Shown: positions 37,782 through 46,521 of the stretch, in pieces
How the letters are laid out: each line of letters starts with the position of its first letter
How positions within the stretch are numbered: position 1 is the stretch's first letter
Source: Xenophilus sp. E41
Lineage (GTDB): Bacteria > Pseudomonadota > Gammaproteobacteria > Burkholderiales > Burkholderiaceae_C
DNA: 64,000 nt
NCBI RefSeq assembly: GCF_003671765.1
Contig: NZ_QPIB01000039.1
Location: 1 to 64,000 of the forward strand
Direction: 5' to 3'
Notes under the pieces: model-generated
Database searches by the model: none
What the model was told of the DNA's origin: nothing
Seen by the model: only the letters and a program-made list of their open reading frames with translations
Program-made: the position numbers and the translations under genes

Positions 37782-37794
37782 TAAGTCGTTGATT
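37782..37794 (-). promoter_or_regulatory. IHF consensus site 2
   Basis: On the minus strand AATCAACGACTTA matches WATCAANNNNTTR exactly. It lies between the activator sites and the promoter, where an IHF bend would bring the bound activator to sigma-54 polymerase. Confidence 0.7.
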
Positions 37795-37813
37795 TAAAAA
37801 TAAAAAACCGCTC

Positions 37814-37829
37814 TGGCACAGGCTTTGCA
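37814..37829 (+). promoter_or_regulatory. Sigma-54 (-24/-12) promoter
   Basis: TGGCAC, five bases, TTGCA: every consensus base is present and GG and GC are separated by the required 10 bases. Transcription should begin near 37840. Downstream are a 66-codon ORF at 37841 and opgH at 38056. Confidence 0.85.
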
Positions 37830-37840
37830 GCCTTGTGGGC

Positions 37841-38041
37841 ATGAGCACTCTCACCAGCCCCTCTTTCGCACTGCGTCCGCAGCGCGATGGCGCGCGTCAG
37901 AAACACATTCACGCCGCGCGGCCCCGCGCCGCCGGCCAGGCCCTCGGCGCGCTGAACGCGGCCGGCGCCACCGCCACGGACAGCGTGTTCAAGCGCTTCC
38001 CGTCCATCGGCGACACCCCCTCGTCCAAGCAACGTTGGTAA
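37841..38041 (+). CDS. Small protein of unknown function upstream of opgH
   Basis: A 66-aa frame with codon use like its neighbours (third positions mostly G or C). The sequence begins MSTLTSPSFALRPQRDG and ends FKRFPSIGDTPSSKQRW; it is basic, without a membrane segment or signal peptide, and is not recognised. Its ATG lies at or one base after the expected sigma-54 transcription start, so if translated from that message it would be leaderless; a GTG six bases earlier is the alternative for a longer transcript. opgH follows after 14 bases with its own ribosome site. It could also simply be part of a 216-nt opgH leader. Confidence 0.5.
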   Translation: MSTLTSPSFALRPQRDGARQKHIHAARPRAAGQALGALNAAGATATDSVFKRFPSIGDTPSSKQRW

Positions 38042-38055
38042 GAAGGACTGCGTCC

Positions 38056-40065
38056 ATGAAGCCGAACGAATTCTCTCAACTGAAGGTCCTGACCCCGGCC
38101 GACTTCTCGCACCGCAGCCCGGTGCGCGAGGAGCGTCACCCGAACTCGGTCACGGCCCCGCCCGTCAACCGCGGCTCGATGACGCCGCGCCCGTGGCGCG
38201 GCTTCTGGAACAGCATCGGCACCGCCCTGCTGCTCAAGCTCGGCGCAGGCGGCCGCCAGGCGGCGCCCGAAGTCGCCCAGTTTCCGAAGCAGCCCTGGGA
38301 GCGCGCCGCCAGGCAGCGTCGTGCGGTCTTCATGCTGCTGGCCGTGCTCAGCACGGTGATGGCCTCGACGCTCTTCGCGCAGGTGCAGCCCGACTACGAC
38401 AACCTGTGGCTCGAGTACGGCCAGATCGGCCTGTACGGCCTGCTGTCGGGCTGGGTCGTGACCGGCTTCGTCACGGCGCTGATGGGCTTCTACGTCTCCG
38501 TTCGCGGCGACAAGCATGCGCTCTCGGCCAAGCAGGTCGCGAACCACCCGATGAACCCCGAGGCACGCACGGCGATCATCATGCCGATCTGCAACGAGGA
38601 CGTCGCCACGGTGTTCGCCGGCCTGCGCGCCACCTGCGAATCCGTCGCCAACACCGGCCACGCGCAGCAGTTCGACGTGTTCGTGCTGTCGGACAGCTAC
38701 AACCCCGAGATCGCCAAGGCCGAACGTGCCGCGTGGGAAGAGCTGCGCGCCGCGCTGGCCGAGCATCCGAACCAGCCGCAGGTCGAGGTCTACTACCGCC
38801 TGCGCACCCGCCGCACGCACCGCAAGGCCGGCAACGTGGCCGACTTCTGCCGCCGCTGGGGCAAGGACTACCGCTACATGGTCGTGCTCGACGCCGACTC
38901 GGTCATGAGCGGCGACTGCCTGACGTCGATGGTCAAGCTGATGGAAGCCAACCCGAGCGCCGGCATCATCCAGACCGCCACGCAGGCCATCGGCCATGTG
39001 ACGCTGCACGCCCGCGCCCAGCAGTTCGCCAGCCGCGTGACCGGCCGCCTGTTCACCCTGGGCATGCAGTTCTGGCAGCTCGGCGAGTCGCACTACTGGG
39101 GCCACAACGCGATCATCCGCGTCGAGCCCTTCATGAAGCATTGCGCGCTGGCCCCGATCAAGGGCACCGGCGGCATGTCGGGCGGCATCATGTCGCACGA
39201 CTTCGTCGAGGCCGCGCTGATGCGCCGTGCCGGCTATCACGTGTGGCTGGTGTCCGACCTGGTCGGCAGCTACGAGCAGCAACCGCCGGACCTGCTGGCC
39301 GAACTGCAGCGTGACCGCCGCTGGTGCCAGGGCAACCTGCAGAACGCCCGTCTGATGGCCGAACCCGGCATTGCCCCGGTCCACCGCGCGATGTTCGTCA
39401 CCGGCACCATGGCCTACGTGTCGGCGCCTCTGTGGCTGGCCTTCCTGACCCTGGGCACCGCCCTGTGGCTGACCGGCTCGAGCCTGGTCGAGCACTGGAT
39501 GGTGATGCCGATGGAACTGGCCGGCCTGTGGCTGTGGACGCTGTGCCTGCTCTTCCTGCCCCGCATCCTGGGCATCACGGCCGTGCTGATGCGCGGCGAG
39601 CAGAAGCAGTACGGCGGCGTGGCCAGCCTGCTCAAGAGCGCCGTGCTCGAGAGCGCGATGGCGATCGTCCAGGCCCCCGTGCGCATGCTGGCCCACTCGC
39701 TGTTCGTGGTCGTGGCTCTGACCGGCATCAAGCTGGACTGGAAGTCGCCCCCGCGGGAAGCCGCCGCCGTGCCGTGGCGCGAAGCCGCCGCCCGCCTGCT
39801 GCCGATGAGCGGCATCGTGGCGGCCCTGGGTGTGGCCGTGGCCCTCATCGACGCCAGCGCCCTGGTGTGGCTGATGCCCGTCGCCCTGCCGCTGCTGCTG
39901 GCCATCCCGATGGCCGTCGTGACCAGCCAGATCGCCCTCGGTACCAGCATGCGCGAAGCGAACTTCCTGCTGATTCCGGAAGAGTCGCGTTCGCCGGCCG
40001 TGCTGCGCCGCGCCTGGATGCACGCCGATCGCCTGGCCCAGCCGAAGTCGCTGCTGGCCAGCTGA
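38056..40065 (+). CDS. opgH: Osmoregulated periplasmic glucan glucosyltransferase OpgH (MdoH)
   Basis: Inner-membrane glycosyltransferase family 2 enzyme that builds the beta-1,2-linked glucan backbone of osmoregulated periplasmic glucans from UDP-glucose. The 669-aa protein has two N-terminal membrane segments (about residues 90-115 and 125-150), the GT2 catalytic region (IIMPICNED, VLDADSVMSG, and QRDRRWCQGN supplying the QxxRW motif) and several membrane segments from about residue 440. Size fits the short-to-medium OpgH class. Its usual partner opgG is not adjacent. AGAAGGA precedes the start. The upstream sigma-54 promoter with GlrR and IHF sites implies envelope-stress control. Confidence 0.94.
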   Translation: MKPNEFSQLKVLTPADFSHRSPVREERHPNSVTAPPVNRGSMTPRPWRGFWNSIGTALLLKLGAGGRQAAPEVAQFPKQPWERAARQRRAVFMLLAVLSTVMASTLFAQVQPDYDNLWLEYGQIGLYGLLSGWVVTGFVTALMGFYVSVRGDKHALSAKQVANHPMNPEARTAIIMPICNEDVATVFAGLRATCESVANTGHAQQFDVFVLSDSYNPEIAKAERAAWEELRAALAEHPNQPQVEVYYRLRTRRTHRKAGNVADFCRRWGKDYRYMVVLDADSVMSGDCLTSMVKLMEANPSAGIIQTATQAIGHVTLHARAQQFASRVTGRLFTLGMQFWQLGESHYWGHNAIIRVEPFMKHCALAPIKGTGGMSGGIMSHDFVEAALMRRAGYHVWLVSDLVGSYEQQPPDLLAELQRDRRWCQGNLQNARLMAEPGIAPVHRAMFVTGTMAYVSAPLWLAFLTLGTALWLTGSSLVEHWMVMPMELAGLWLWTLCLLFLPRILGITAVLMRGEQKQYGGVASLLKSAVLESAMAIVQAPVRMLAHSLFVVVALTGIKLDWKSPPREAAAVPWREAAARLLPMSGIVAALGVAVALIDASALVWLMPVALPLLLAIPMAVVTSQIALGTSMREANFLLIPEESRSPAVLRRAWMHADRLAQPKSLLAS

Positions 40066-40071
40066 TGCTGC

Positions 40072-40125
40072 GGAATCGATAGCTGCCGACGCCCGCGTGG
40101 CGGGCGTTCCAGCCCGATTCGATAC
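40072..40125 (-). repeat. Dispersed palindromic repeat, copy 5
   Basis: Reverse-oriented copy just after opgH: GGAATCGATAGCTG, a GCCCGCGTGGCGGGC centre and CCAGCCCGATTCGAT. Somewhat shorter than the others. It is followed directly by the opgH/ruvA bidirectional terminator. Confidence 0.8.
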
Positions 40126-40131
40126 CCCAAG

Positions 40132-40157
40132 AAAAAGCCCGCATGCGCGGGCTTTTT
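40132..40157. terminator. Bidirectional intrinsic terminator between opgH and ruvA
   Basis: GCCCGC (40137-40142), loop ATGC, GCGGGC (40147-40152), with five A's before and five T's after. It serves opgH on the plus strand and ruvA on the minus strand. Confidence 0.92.
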
Positions 40158-40180
40158 CTTTGGTCGAGACGCCTGCTGCG

Positions 40181-40762
40181 CTATTTGGCCAAGGCCTTGA
40201 GCGCCAGCTTGATGCCCTCGCTCACGCCCACATCCTTGGGCAGGGTCTTGAGCGTGGCCGCGGCTTCCTTGTCGCTGTATCCGAGCGCCAGGAGCGCCTG
40301 CAGGATGTCGGCCTGCGCGTCGCTCGCCGGTTGTGCGGCGCCCGCGCCGGCACCCAGCGCGTCGCCCAGCTTCCCTTTGAGTTCGAGCAGCAGGCGCTCG
40401 GCCGTCTTCTTGCCGATGCCGGGGATCTTGACCAGGCGACCCGCCTCCTGCAGCGACACCGCCTGCGCCAGCTCGTTCACGCTCATGCCCGAGAGCACGC
40501 CCAACGCCGTGCGCGGGCCCACCCCGGCGATCTTGATGAGCTGGCGGAACGCCGCCCGCTCGTCGGCCGAGCCGAAGCCGTAGAGGATCTGCGCGTCCTC
40601 ACGCACCACGAAATGCGTGAGCAGCGACACCTTCTCGCCCACCTGCGGCAGGTTGTAGAAGGTGCTCATCGGCACGTCGACCTCGTAGCCCACGCCATGG
40701 CAGTCGATCACCACCTGGGGCGGGGTGCGTTCGGAAAGGGTGCCGGTGAGTTTGCCGATCAT
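40181..40762 (-). CDS. ruvA: Holliday junction DNA helicase subunit RuvA
   Basis: Tetrameric protein that holds the Holliday junction and loads the RuvB motor. The 193-aa protein has the N-terminal OB fold (MIGKLTGTL...[11 protein letters not shown]), two helix-hairpin-helix motifs ([16 protein letters not shown] near residue 75 and [16 protein letters not shown] near residue 110) and the C-terminal RuvB-contacting domain after an Ala/Gly linker. Full length. No ruvB or ruvC lies in the window. The protease gene ends four bases before its ATG on the same strand, so ruvA could be transcribed through from it. Confidence 0.97.
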
Positions 40763-40766
40763 GGAA

Positions 40767-42821
40767 TCAAGGGGAAGTCCAGGCGAAATAAGCGATGCCT
40801 TCGTCCTGGAACTGGGGGTACTTGGCGATCACGCTCGCCCGTTCGGTGCCGCTGATCGTATAGAAGTGCGTCTCGGTCTTCACGTTGTAGAAGCGGTACA
40901 TGGGCGACGCCCCGCCGCCCGCGGCACCGTTGACGTACCACGCCACGCCCTCGTACGAGAACTGCGCGTACTTTGCGCGTACCTGATCGCGCTCCTGGGC
41001 ACTCACGGTGAAGAAATGGGCACCGGTCTTGGTGTTGTAGAAGCGATAGACCGGCGTCGTGCCGTCGCTTTGAGACGCGTCGGCATAGAAACCGATGCCC
41101 TCGTAAGAGTACTGCGGATACTTGGCGCGCACGCTGTCGCGCTCGACCGCGCTCACCGTGTAGAAGTGGGTGCCGGTCTTCGTGTTGTAGAAGCGGTAGA
41201 TCGGCACGTGCGAGCCGGGCGTCGCGGGCGTCGCCGGCACGGTGGTCGGCGTTCCGCCGAGCCATTTGTACAGCGCGGCGTTGTACGCGACGTCAAAGCG
41301 GCCGAAGTATTCGTTGTCGTTTGGCGCGGTGCAGGACGAGTAGCCGCCGTAAAGCTGACCCACGAGGTACGGGGCTCCATTCACCTTCATGAACAGCCCG
41401 CCGCCGCTGCTGCCGCTCAAGGTCGTCCCGACGCTCCAGTTCACCTTGAGGAAGTTGCTGGGCGTCACTAGAGCGCAGTTGCTCGGTCCCGAGGCCGAGC
41501 CACAGGTGGCGGCCGGCCCGGTGGAGACCCCCTCGCTGTACTTCTGGTAGTCGCCGCCCGGATGATGGATGCTGAAGACGGATGTCGTGCCGGACAGCCC
41601 ACCCGGTGCCGAAGCGGCATAGCGAACGCCAGCCGGCGGAATCCCATTGAGCCGCAGGAAGCTGGTGTCGGTCTGGCTGCTGTTGTACAGCAGTGTCGCC
41701 CCTGCTTTCGTCTGCGTCGCGGCTGCGGCAACCGTCGGGCTGTTGCAGCTCGCGGAGCGGTAGAACCAATACGTCGCCAAGCTGCTGGCCGAAGTCTGGG
41801 TGGAGATGCAGTGGTTGGCGGTCAGCAGGTAGGGTGTGCCGGACGACTTGTCGTCGTTGAGCAAGGTACCGGTGCACAGGTAGGTGGTGGAGCCCACGAG
41901 GAAGTTCAGCTGTGCCACCGACTGCGACGTGGCACCGCCCGCCTCGCCTGTGCAATTGACGTCCACCGAGCAGGAGCCATCCGCCTTCTGGATGCTGGCG
42001 ACGTCCTTGGCGTCCAGGTAGATGTGCGACAACGCGGGAATCGCCACCTCGACCGTGTCCGTCGGGACGCCAGGCGGCACTTCGAACTCGATCGTGATCG
42101 CGTCGCCGCCCAGGTTGGGCGACCACCAGGTGTGCGCATCCTCGCCGGTGTCGCCGGCGTCGAGATTGCGCTGGATCGTGGACTGGATTTCCTGGGTGGC
42201 GACCTGGTAGGCCTCGCGGCTGCCATCCGAATGGAAACGGACCAGCCCGCCCAGCGGCAGGCTGTAGACCCGCAGACCCACGCGCACGCCGAAGGCGCCC
42301 TCGGACTGGAAGCGCAACGCCGCCACCTTGCCGCCGCGCCGCGACGGCTTCCAGTCGAGCAGGGCCGACACGCGCGCCTTGTCGGCAGTGTCGTTCAGGG
42401 CACGTCCTTGCCCGATGCGGACCGGAATCGGCGCGCTCGACGCCATCTTCTCGACCGACACCTCGCCAGCCGAAAGAACACCAAGCCGGATCTGGCGTGC
42501 CGCCGGTGCATCCTTGGGATCGCGACTCACGAACGGGCTGACATCCGCTTTCTCGGCGCCGTCGCTGATGCCGCCTTCGATGAACCGGGTCGGTTCGCTT
42601 CCTGCCCTCGGGACCGTCGCGGTGCCGCCTGACGCCGAGGCGGCCGAAGACCCCGGCTGCGTGGAGTCGACCGACGATGCGGTCGCCGCAGCTTCAGTCG
42701 AAGCCGACGACTGGGCCGCCACGGGCGCGGACACGCCGCCGCCACCCGATCCACCGCCGCAGCCCGTCAATACCAGCACGGCAGCCAGACCGACTGCCAT
42801 CCACTCCCTGCTTGTTCGCAT
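40767..42821 (-). CDS. Secreted trypsin-fold serine protease with three C-terminal DUF5648 repeats
   Basis: A 684-aa exported protein, probably a lipoprotein: signal peptide with lipobox LVLTGC and a Gly-rich then Ser/Ala/Thr-rich linker. A pro- or accessory region (about 90-290) precedes a trypsin-fold domain resembling lysyl-endopeptidase-type enzymes: His337 in LLTANHC, Asp385 in QTDTSFLRL and Ser472 in GSSGG. Residues 538-684 hold three repeats of about 49 aa, each with YRFYN-x-KT-x-(T/A)HF(Y/F)T(V/I)S, the DUF5648 unit thought to be a cell-surface or polymer-binding fold. Several Cys could form disulfides. The stop lies 4 nt before ruvA. Target is unknown. Confidence 0.88.
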   Translation of the reverse strand: MRTSREWMAVGLAAVLVLTGCGGGSGGGGVSAPVAAQSSASTEAAATASSVDSTQPGSSAASASGGTATVPRAGSEPTRFIEGGISDGAEKADVSPFVSRDPKDAPAARQIRLGVLSAGEVSVEKMASSAPIPVRIGQGRALNDTADKARVSALLDWKPSRRGGKVAALRFQSEGAFGVRVGLRVYSLPLGGLVRFHSDGSREAYQVATQEIQSTIQRNLDAGDTGEDAHTWWSPNLGGDAITIEFEVPPGVPTDTVEVAIPALSHIYLDAKDVASIQKADGSCSVDVNCTGEAGGATSQSVAQLNFLVGSTTYLCTGTLLNDDKSSGTPYLLTANHCISTQTSASSLATYWFYRSASCNSPTVAAAATQTKAGATLLYNSSQTDTSFLRLNGIPPAGVRYAASAPGGLSGTTSVFSIHHPGGDYQKYSEGVSTGPAATCGSASGPSNCALVTPSNFLKVNWSVGTTLSGSSGGGLFMKVNGAPYLVGQLYGGYSSCTAPNDNEYFGRFDVAYNAALYKWLGGTPTTVPATPATPGSHVPIYRFYNTKTGTHFYTVSAVERDSVRAKYPQYSYEGIGFYADASQSDGTTPVYRFYNTKTGAHFFTVSAQERDQVRAKYAQFSYEGVAWYVNGAAGGGASPMYRFYNVKTETHFYTISGTERASVIAKYPQFQDEGIAYFAWTSP
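40770..41212 (-). repeat. Three tandem DUF5648-coding repeats
   Basis: Three successive units of about 147 bp encode YRFYN...EG-(I/V)-(G/A) modules at the C-terminus of the protease. The first two are most alike (YRFYNTKTG in both); the third is more diverged (YRFYNVKTE). Unequal recombination between units could change their number. Confidence 0.85.
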
Positions 42822-42983
42822 GCTTCACTCCCGGTAAGTCATCGGCTGGCGCCGATTGTGCTGCACGAAGCAACTTCTTACACCCTGTTCTCGAAGGGGT
42901 CGCGGCGTCGGCCGTGGCAGAGCACCGGTGCGCAAGGCCAGGGTTGCCTATCATGCGGATTCCAATCCTCGTCGTCCTGCCCC

Positions 42984-43922
42984 TTGCTCCTCCGCCACAC
43001 CTTCACCCCCCCCAACAACACCCGCCTGTCCCACCTGTGCGGCCCGCTGGATGCCCACCTTCGTCAGATCGAGGACGCGCTGGGCGTGAAGATCGCCCAC
43101 CGGCACGAGGCCTTCAAGGTCGACGGTCCCAAGGCCAAGGCCGAGCGGGCGATGGAGACACTGCAGGCGCTCTACGAGATCGCGCAGCGGCCCATCGACG
43201 CGGCCGTGGTCCAGCTCACGCTGGCGGGCGACAGCAGCATGGCCGAGGACGAGGACGGCGCGATGACGCTGGCCACGCGGCGCGCCAACCTGCGCGCGCG
43301 CACGCCCAACCAGAGCGTCTACCTCGACAACATCGCGAACCACGACATCACCTTCGGGATCGGCCCCGCCGGCACCGGCAAGACCTACCTGGCCGTCGCC
43401 TGCGCAGTCGACGCGCTGGAGCGCTCGGCGGTGCAGCGCATCGTGCTCACCCGGCCGGCCGTCGAAGCGGGCGAGCGCCTGGGCTTCCTGCCGGGCGACC
43501 TGACGCAGAAGGTCGACCCCTACCTGCGGCCCCTGTACGACGCGCTCTACGACCTGATGGGCTTCGAGAAGGTGGCCAAAGCCTTCGAGCGCAACGCGCT
43601 GGAGATCGCGCCGCTGGCCTTCATGCGCGGGCGCACGCTGAACAATGCCTTCGTGATCCTCGACGAGGCGCAGAACACCACGCCCGAGCAGATGAAGATG
43701 TTCTTGACGCGCATCGGCTTCGGCAGCAAATGCGTGGTGACGGGCGACGTGAGCCAGATCGACCTGCCCAAGACGCAGACGAGCGGCCTGATCGACGCCG
43801 AGCGCGTGCTCAAGCGCGTGCAGGGCCTGGCGTTCACGCATTTCAACAGCGGCGACGTGGTGCGCCACCCGCTGGTGGCGCGGATCGTGGATGCCTACGA
43901 CGCCACCCGCAAGCGCACCTGA
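42984..43922 (+). CDS. phoH: PhoH-family ATPase
   Basis: A cytoplasmic ATPase of the PhoH/YbeZ type, linked to RNA processing with YbeY. The Walker A motif is GPAGTGKT, Walker [14 protein letters not shown], with GDVSQIDLP as sensor region. The N-terminal part [16 protein letters not shown] is the usual start of betaproteobacterial homologs, so TTG at 42984 (312 aa) is chosen; no ATG in frame lies nearby and the upstream sequence to 42858 looks non-coding. ybeY follows after repeat copy 6, the normal phoH-ybeY pairing. Confidence 0.9.
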   Translation: MLLRHTFTPPNNTRLSHLCGPLDAHLRQIEDALGVKIAHRHEAFKVDGPKAKAERAMETLQALYEIAQRPIDAAVVQLTLAGDSSMAEDEDGAMTLATRRANLRARTPNQSVYLDNIANHDITFGIGPAGTGKTYLAVACAVDALERSAVQRIVLTRPAVEAGERLGFLPGDLTQKVDPYLRPLYDALYDLMGFEKVAKAFERNALEIAPLAFMRGRTLNNAFVILDEAQNTTPEQMKMFLTRIGFGSKCVVTGDVSQIDLPKTQTSGLIDAERVLKRVQGLAFTHFNSGDVVRHPLVARIVDAYDATRKRT

Positions 43923-43931
43923 GGCCGCGAC

Positions 43932-43995
43932 TGCTATGCAATTGATAGCTGGCCGCGCAGGCAGTGCGGCTGCTCCCGCTCTTTTTTCTTCGAAG
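43932..43995 (-). repeat. Dispersed palindromic repeat, copy 6 (degenerate)
   Basis: GCTATGCAATTGATAGCT, then a GCGCAGGCAGTGCGGCTG centre, ending in CTTTTTTCTTCGAA. Reverse orientation, more diverged than other copies. It fills the gap between phoH and ybeY, and ybeY's GAAGG ribosome site sits at its end. Confidence 0.65.
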
Positions 43996-44000
43996 GCGCT

Positions 44001-44468
44001 GTGACCGTGGCCCTGCCCGACCTCTCCCTGTCGCTGCAGTTCGGTCGCTTCGACGGCGTCGCCCGGCACCGCGCCGCGCTGCCGCGCCACCGGGTGGCGC
44101 GCTGCATCCGCCATGCGCTGGCGCTGCCCGGCGAGCTGACCGTGCGCATCGTCGACGCCGACGAAGGCCAGCGCCTGAACCGCGAGTTCCGCGGCAAGGA
44201 CTACGCCACCAACGTGCTGACCTTCGACTATTCGCAGTCACCGATGGTCATGGCCGACCTGGTGCTGTGCGCGCCCGTCGTCGCGCGCGAAGCCAGGGAA
44301 CTGCGCGTCACGCTGACCGACCACTACGCCCACCTGCTGGTGCACGGCACGCTGCACGCGCAGGGCTGGGACCACGAGACCGGCGAAGCTGACGCCGAGG
44401 CCATGGAAGCGCGCGAAATCGAGATCCTCGCCGGCCTGGGCGTTCGCAACCCCTACCGCCAGCGCTGA
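44001..44468 (+). CDS. ybeY: Endoribonuclease YbeY (rRNA maturation factor)
   Basis: Metal-dependent RNase involved in 16S rRNA 3'-end maturation and ribosome quality control. The 155-aa protein has the zinc motif H-x3-H-x5-H in HLLVHGTLHAQGWDH near residue 113, and NREFRGKDYATNVLTF, the conserved strand before it. Start is GTG at 44001 with a GAAGG site. It follows phoH as in most proteobacteria. Confidence 0.95.
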   Translation: MTVALPDLSLSLQFGRFDGVARHRAALPRHRVARCIRHALALPGELTVRIVDADEGQRLNREFRGKDYATNVLTFDYSQSPMVMADLVLCAPVVAREARELRVTLTDHYAHLLVHGTLHAQGWDHETGEADAEAMEAREIEILAGLGVRNPYRQR

Positions 44469-44474
44469 GACGCC

Positions 44475-44874
44475 ATGGCCAACGACCCGGGCGATCGCCC
44501 CGACGACTGGCTGTCGCGCTGGCTGCCGCTGCTCGAGGCCAGCGTCGCCATGCTGCCGGCGCCCCGGTGCTCGAACTGGGCTGCGGCTGGTGGCGCGCAT
44601 CCGCCACGTCCTTGCGCCCGGCGGCCTGCTCGTGTGCCGTCTGAACTCGGTGCACGACCTGCACCACGGCGCGCAGGCCGGCACGCCGATCGACGCGGCG
44701 GACCTGCACTTCGTGCGCGTCGACGGCTGGAACAAGCGCTTCTTCGACCGGGCGCAGGTCGAAGCGTTGTTCGCCCGCGGCTGGCGCTGGCATCACCTCG
44801 AGGAACGCACGGTGATGCGCTACCGCCTGCCCAAGGTGCTGTGGGAGGCGGTGCTCGCGCGTGACGGCGATTGA
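44475..44874 (+). pseudogene. Remnant of a class I SAM-dependent methyltransferase
   Basis: Three pieces of one gene lie in three different frames. The N-terminal piece begins at 44475 (MANDPGDRPDDWLSRWLPLL). Motif I, PVLELGCG, is readable near 44564-44588 in a second frame. From about 44590 a third frame gives the downstream half (HVLAPGGLLVCRLNSVHD... to the stop at 44874). The roughly 80 residues normally lying between motif I and the post-III strand are missing, so the gene suffered a small frameshift plus an internal deletion. The last piece could still be translated as a 94-aa peptide but would lack the SAM site. It follows ybeY by 6 nt. Confidence 0.75.
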
Positions 44875-44875
44875 G

Positions 44876-44932
44876 CCGGAATCGGGCTGCAGTGCCCGGC
44901 GTGCCTGGGCAATCAGCTATGAAATCTGTAGC
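44876..44932 (+). repeat. Dispersed palindromic repeat, copy 7
   Basis: GCCGGAATCGGGCTGCAG, a CCCGGCGTGCCTGGGC centre and AGCTATGAAATCTGTAGC. It lies between the methyltransferase remnant and dtd and encodes the last residues and TAG stop of dtd on the minus strand. Confidence 0.85.
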
Positions 44933-45447
44933 GGAATGGTGACCGGCCCGTCGTTCACCAGATGCACTTTCATGTCGGCCGCGAAGATGCCCGTCGCCAC
45001 TTCGTGATGCGCGGCGCGGGCCTTCGCCACGAACAGGTCGTAGAGCCGGCGACCCTCGTCGGGCGGTGCCGCGCCGGTGAAACTGGGCCGGTTGCCGCCG
45101 CTCACGTCGGCCGCCAGCGTGAACTGGCTCACCAGCAGCAGGCCGCCGCCGACATCCTGCACGCTGCGGTTCATCTTGCCCGAACTGACAGCCCCCCGGC
45201 TCGCCACTGCGTGTGCTTCGCCACCCCCCGAGCGGGAGGCGCTGCCGCCTGGGGGCGGCCCGGCGGCGACAGCATCATCCGAGAAGATCCGCAGCTTCAG
45301 GATCTTGGCCAGCAGGCGTTCGCCAGCGGCCTCGGTGTCGCCCCGCTCAGCGCACACCAGCACCAGCAGGCCGTGGCCGATGCGGCCGACCACCTCGCCG
45401 CCGACCTCCACGCGCGCCTCGCTCACGCGCTGCAGCACCGCCTTCAT
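44917..45447 (-). CDS. dtd: D-aminoacyl-tRNA deacylase with repeat-derived insertion
   Basis: Hydrolyses D-aminoacyl-tRNAs, proofreading chirality. Family landmarks: [15 protein letters not shown] at the start, [15 protein letters not shown] (the SQFT motif) near residue 100, and [10 protein letters not shown] (the GP motif) near the end. The protein is 176 aa instead of the usual 145-155 because about 30 residues (59-88, Gly/Ser/Ala-rich) are inserted between LRIFSDD and GKMN. The DNA of the insertion (45190-45272) is a GC-rich repeat typical of Comamonadaceae genomes. The insertion lies in a surface loop by position, so activity may persist. The ATG overlaps the stop of the CDF gene. Confidence 0.9.
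   Translation of the reverse strand: MKAVLQRVSEARVEVGGEVVGRIGHGLLVLVCAERGDTEAAGERLLAKILKLRIFSDDAVAAGPPPGGSASRSGGGEAHAVASRGAVSSGKMNRSVQDVGGGLLLVSQFTLAADVSGGNRPSFTGAAPPDEGRRLYDLFVAKARAAHHEVATGIFAADMKVHLVNDGPVTIPLQIS
45190..45272 (-). repeat. GC-rich palindromic repeat (second family) inside dtd
   Basis: Contains TGTGCTTCGCC, CACCCCCCGAGCGGGAGGCG and TGGGGGCGGCCCGGCGGCG, the blocks of a repeat common in the intergenic DNA of Acidovorax/Variovorax-type genomes. Here it is in frame and coding. No second copy of this family was noticed in the window. Confidence 0.7.
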
Positions 45448-46379
45448 GCCGCACCTTTGCCATCGGCCTCGGTGCGCGCATGGCCGTCGAGCTGCACCGC
45501 GCGCGCCTCCATGGTCAGCGGCAGCAGCTGCAGGGTGACGCGCAGGCCGGGCACGGCGTCCATCAGCGCCTGCTCCACGCCGTCGCGCAGCGCGGCCGCG
45601 CGCTGCAGCGGCCAGTCGCCCGGAACGTGCATGTGCAGGTCGGCGAAGCGGCGCTGCCCGGCCCGGCGCGTGATGATGTCGTCGAAGCGCAGCTGCGGCC
45701 CTTCGGGCACACGGGCGACGAAGCGGTCCAGTGCGGCGTGCAGGGCCTCCTGCGCCTCGGGCTCCAGCGCCTGGTCCATCAGGCCCTGGCTCGAGCGCCA
45801 CACCAGGTGCGCGCCCTCGCGCACGATGTTCAGCGCCACGCCCAGCGCCAGCACCGAGTCCAGCCACAGCCACCCCGTGGCCAGCACGGCCAGCAGACCG
45901 ACGACCACGGCGGCCGAAGTCCACACGTCGGCCATCAGGTGACGGCCATCGGCCTCCAGCGCGATCGAGCGATGCTCCTCCGCCGCGCGAAACAGCAGGA
46001 AGGCCAGGCCGGCATTGAAGGCCGAGCTCACGACCGACAGCGCCAGGCCCCAGCCCAGTTGCTCCAGCGGGTGCGGATGGATCAGGCGGTCGATGGCGGC
46101 CCAGCCGATCGCGACCGCGGCGCCGATGATCAGGATGCCCTCGAAGCCGGACGAGAAGTACTCGGCCTTGTGGTGGCCATACGGATGCTCGTCGTCGGCC
46201 GGCCGGGTGGCGATGGTCACCATGCCGAGCGCGAATACCGCGCTCGCCAGGTTGACGAAGGACTCCATCGCGTCGGAGATCAGGCCCATCGAATGCGTGA
46301 TGTAGCCGGCCCAGCCCTTGAGCACGATGGTGACGAGGGCCACGACCACCGACAGGCGCAGCAGCGCCTTCGGGCTCAT
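45444..46379 (-). CDS. Cation diffusion facilitator (CDF) transporter
   Basis: A 311-aa inner-membrane metal/proton antiporter, FieF/MMT1 type. About six membrane segments fill the first 200 residues; the fingerprint [15 protein letters not shown] lies in the second, [13 protein letters not shown] before the third, and [13 protein letters not shown] (H-x3-D metal site) in the fifth. In the second segment the usual second Asp of D-x3-D is Ser, which may change metal preference. The C-terminal cytoplasmic domain ([15 protein letters not shown]) is present. Substrate could be Zn, Fe or Mn. The stop overlaps the ATG of dtd. Confidence 0.9.
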   Translation of the reverse strand: MSPKALLRLSVVVALVTIVLKGWAGYITHSMGLISDAMESFVNLASAVFALGMVTIATRPADDEHPYGHHKAEYFSSGFEGILIIGAAVAIGWAAIDRLIHPHPLEQLGWGLALSVVSSAFNAGLAFLLFRAAEEHRSIALEADGRHLMADVWTSAAVVVGLLAVLATGWLWLDSVLALGVALNIVREGAHLVWRSSQGLMDQALEPEAQEALHAALDRFVARVPEGPQLRFDDIITRRAGQRRFADLHMHVPGDWPLQRAAALRDGVEQALMDAVPGLRVTLQLLPLTMEARAVQLDGHARTEADGKGAA

Positions 46380-46521
46380 GGAGGCGCGCGGGGCGGATGA
46401 AGGAACGGATGGCACGGCAGGCAGGGGGCGAGGGACGGGCGGCGGATTATCCGGCCCCGCCACGCCTCCAGGAGCGCCTCGCGTACCATTGCGCCCCTCT
46501 CGGCTCCCCTGGAGACACCGC

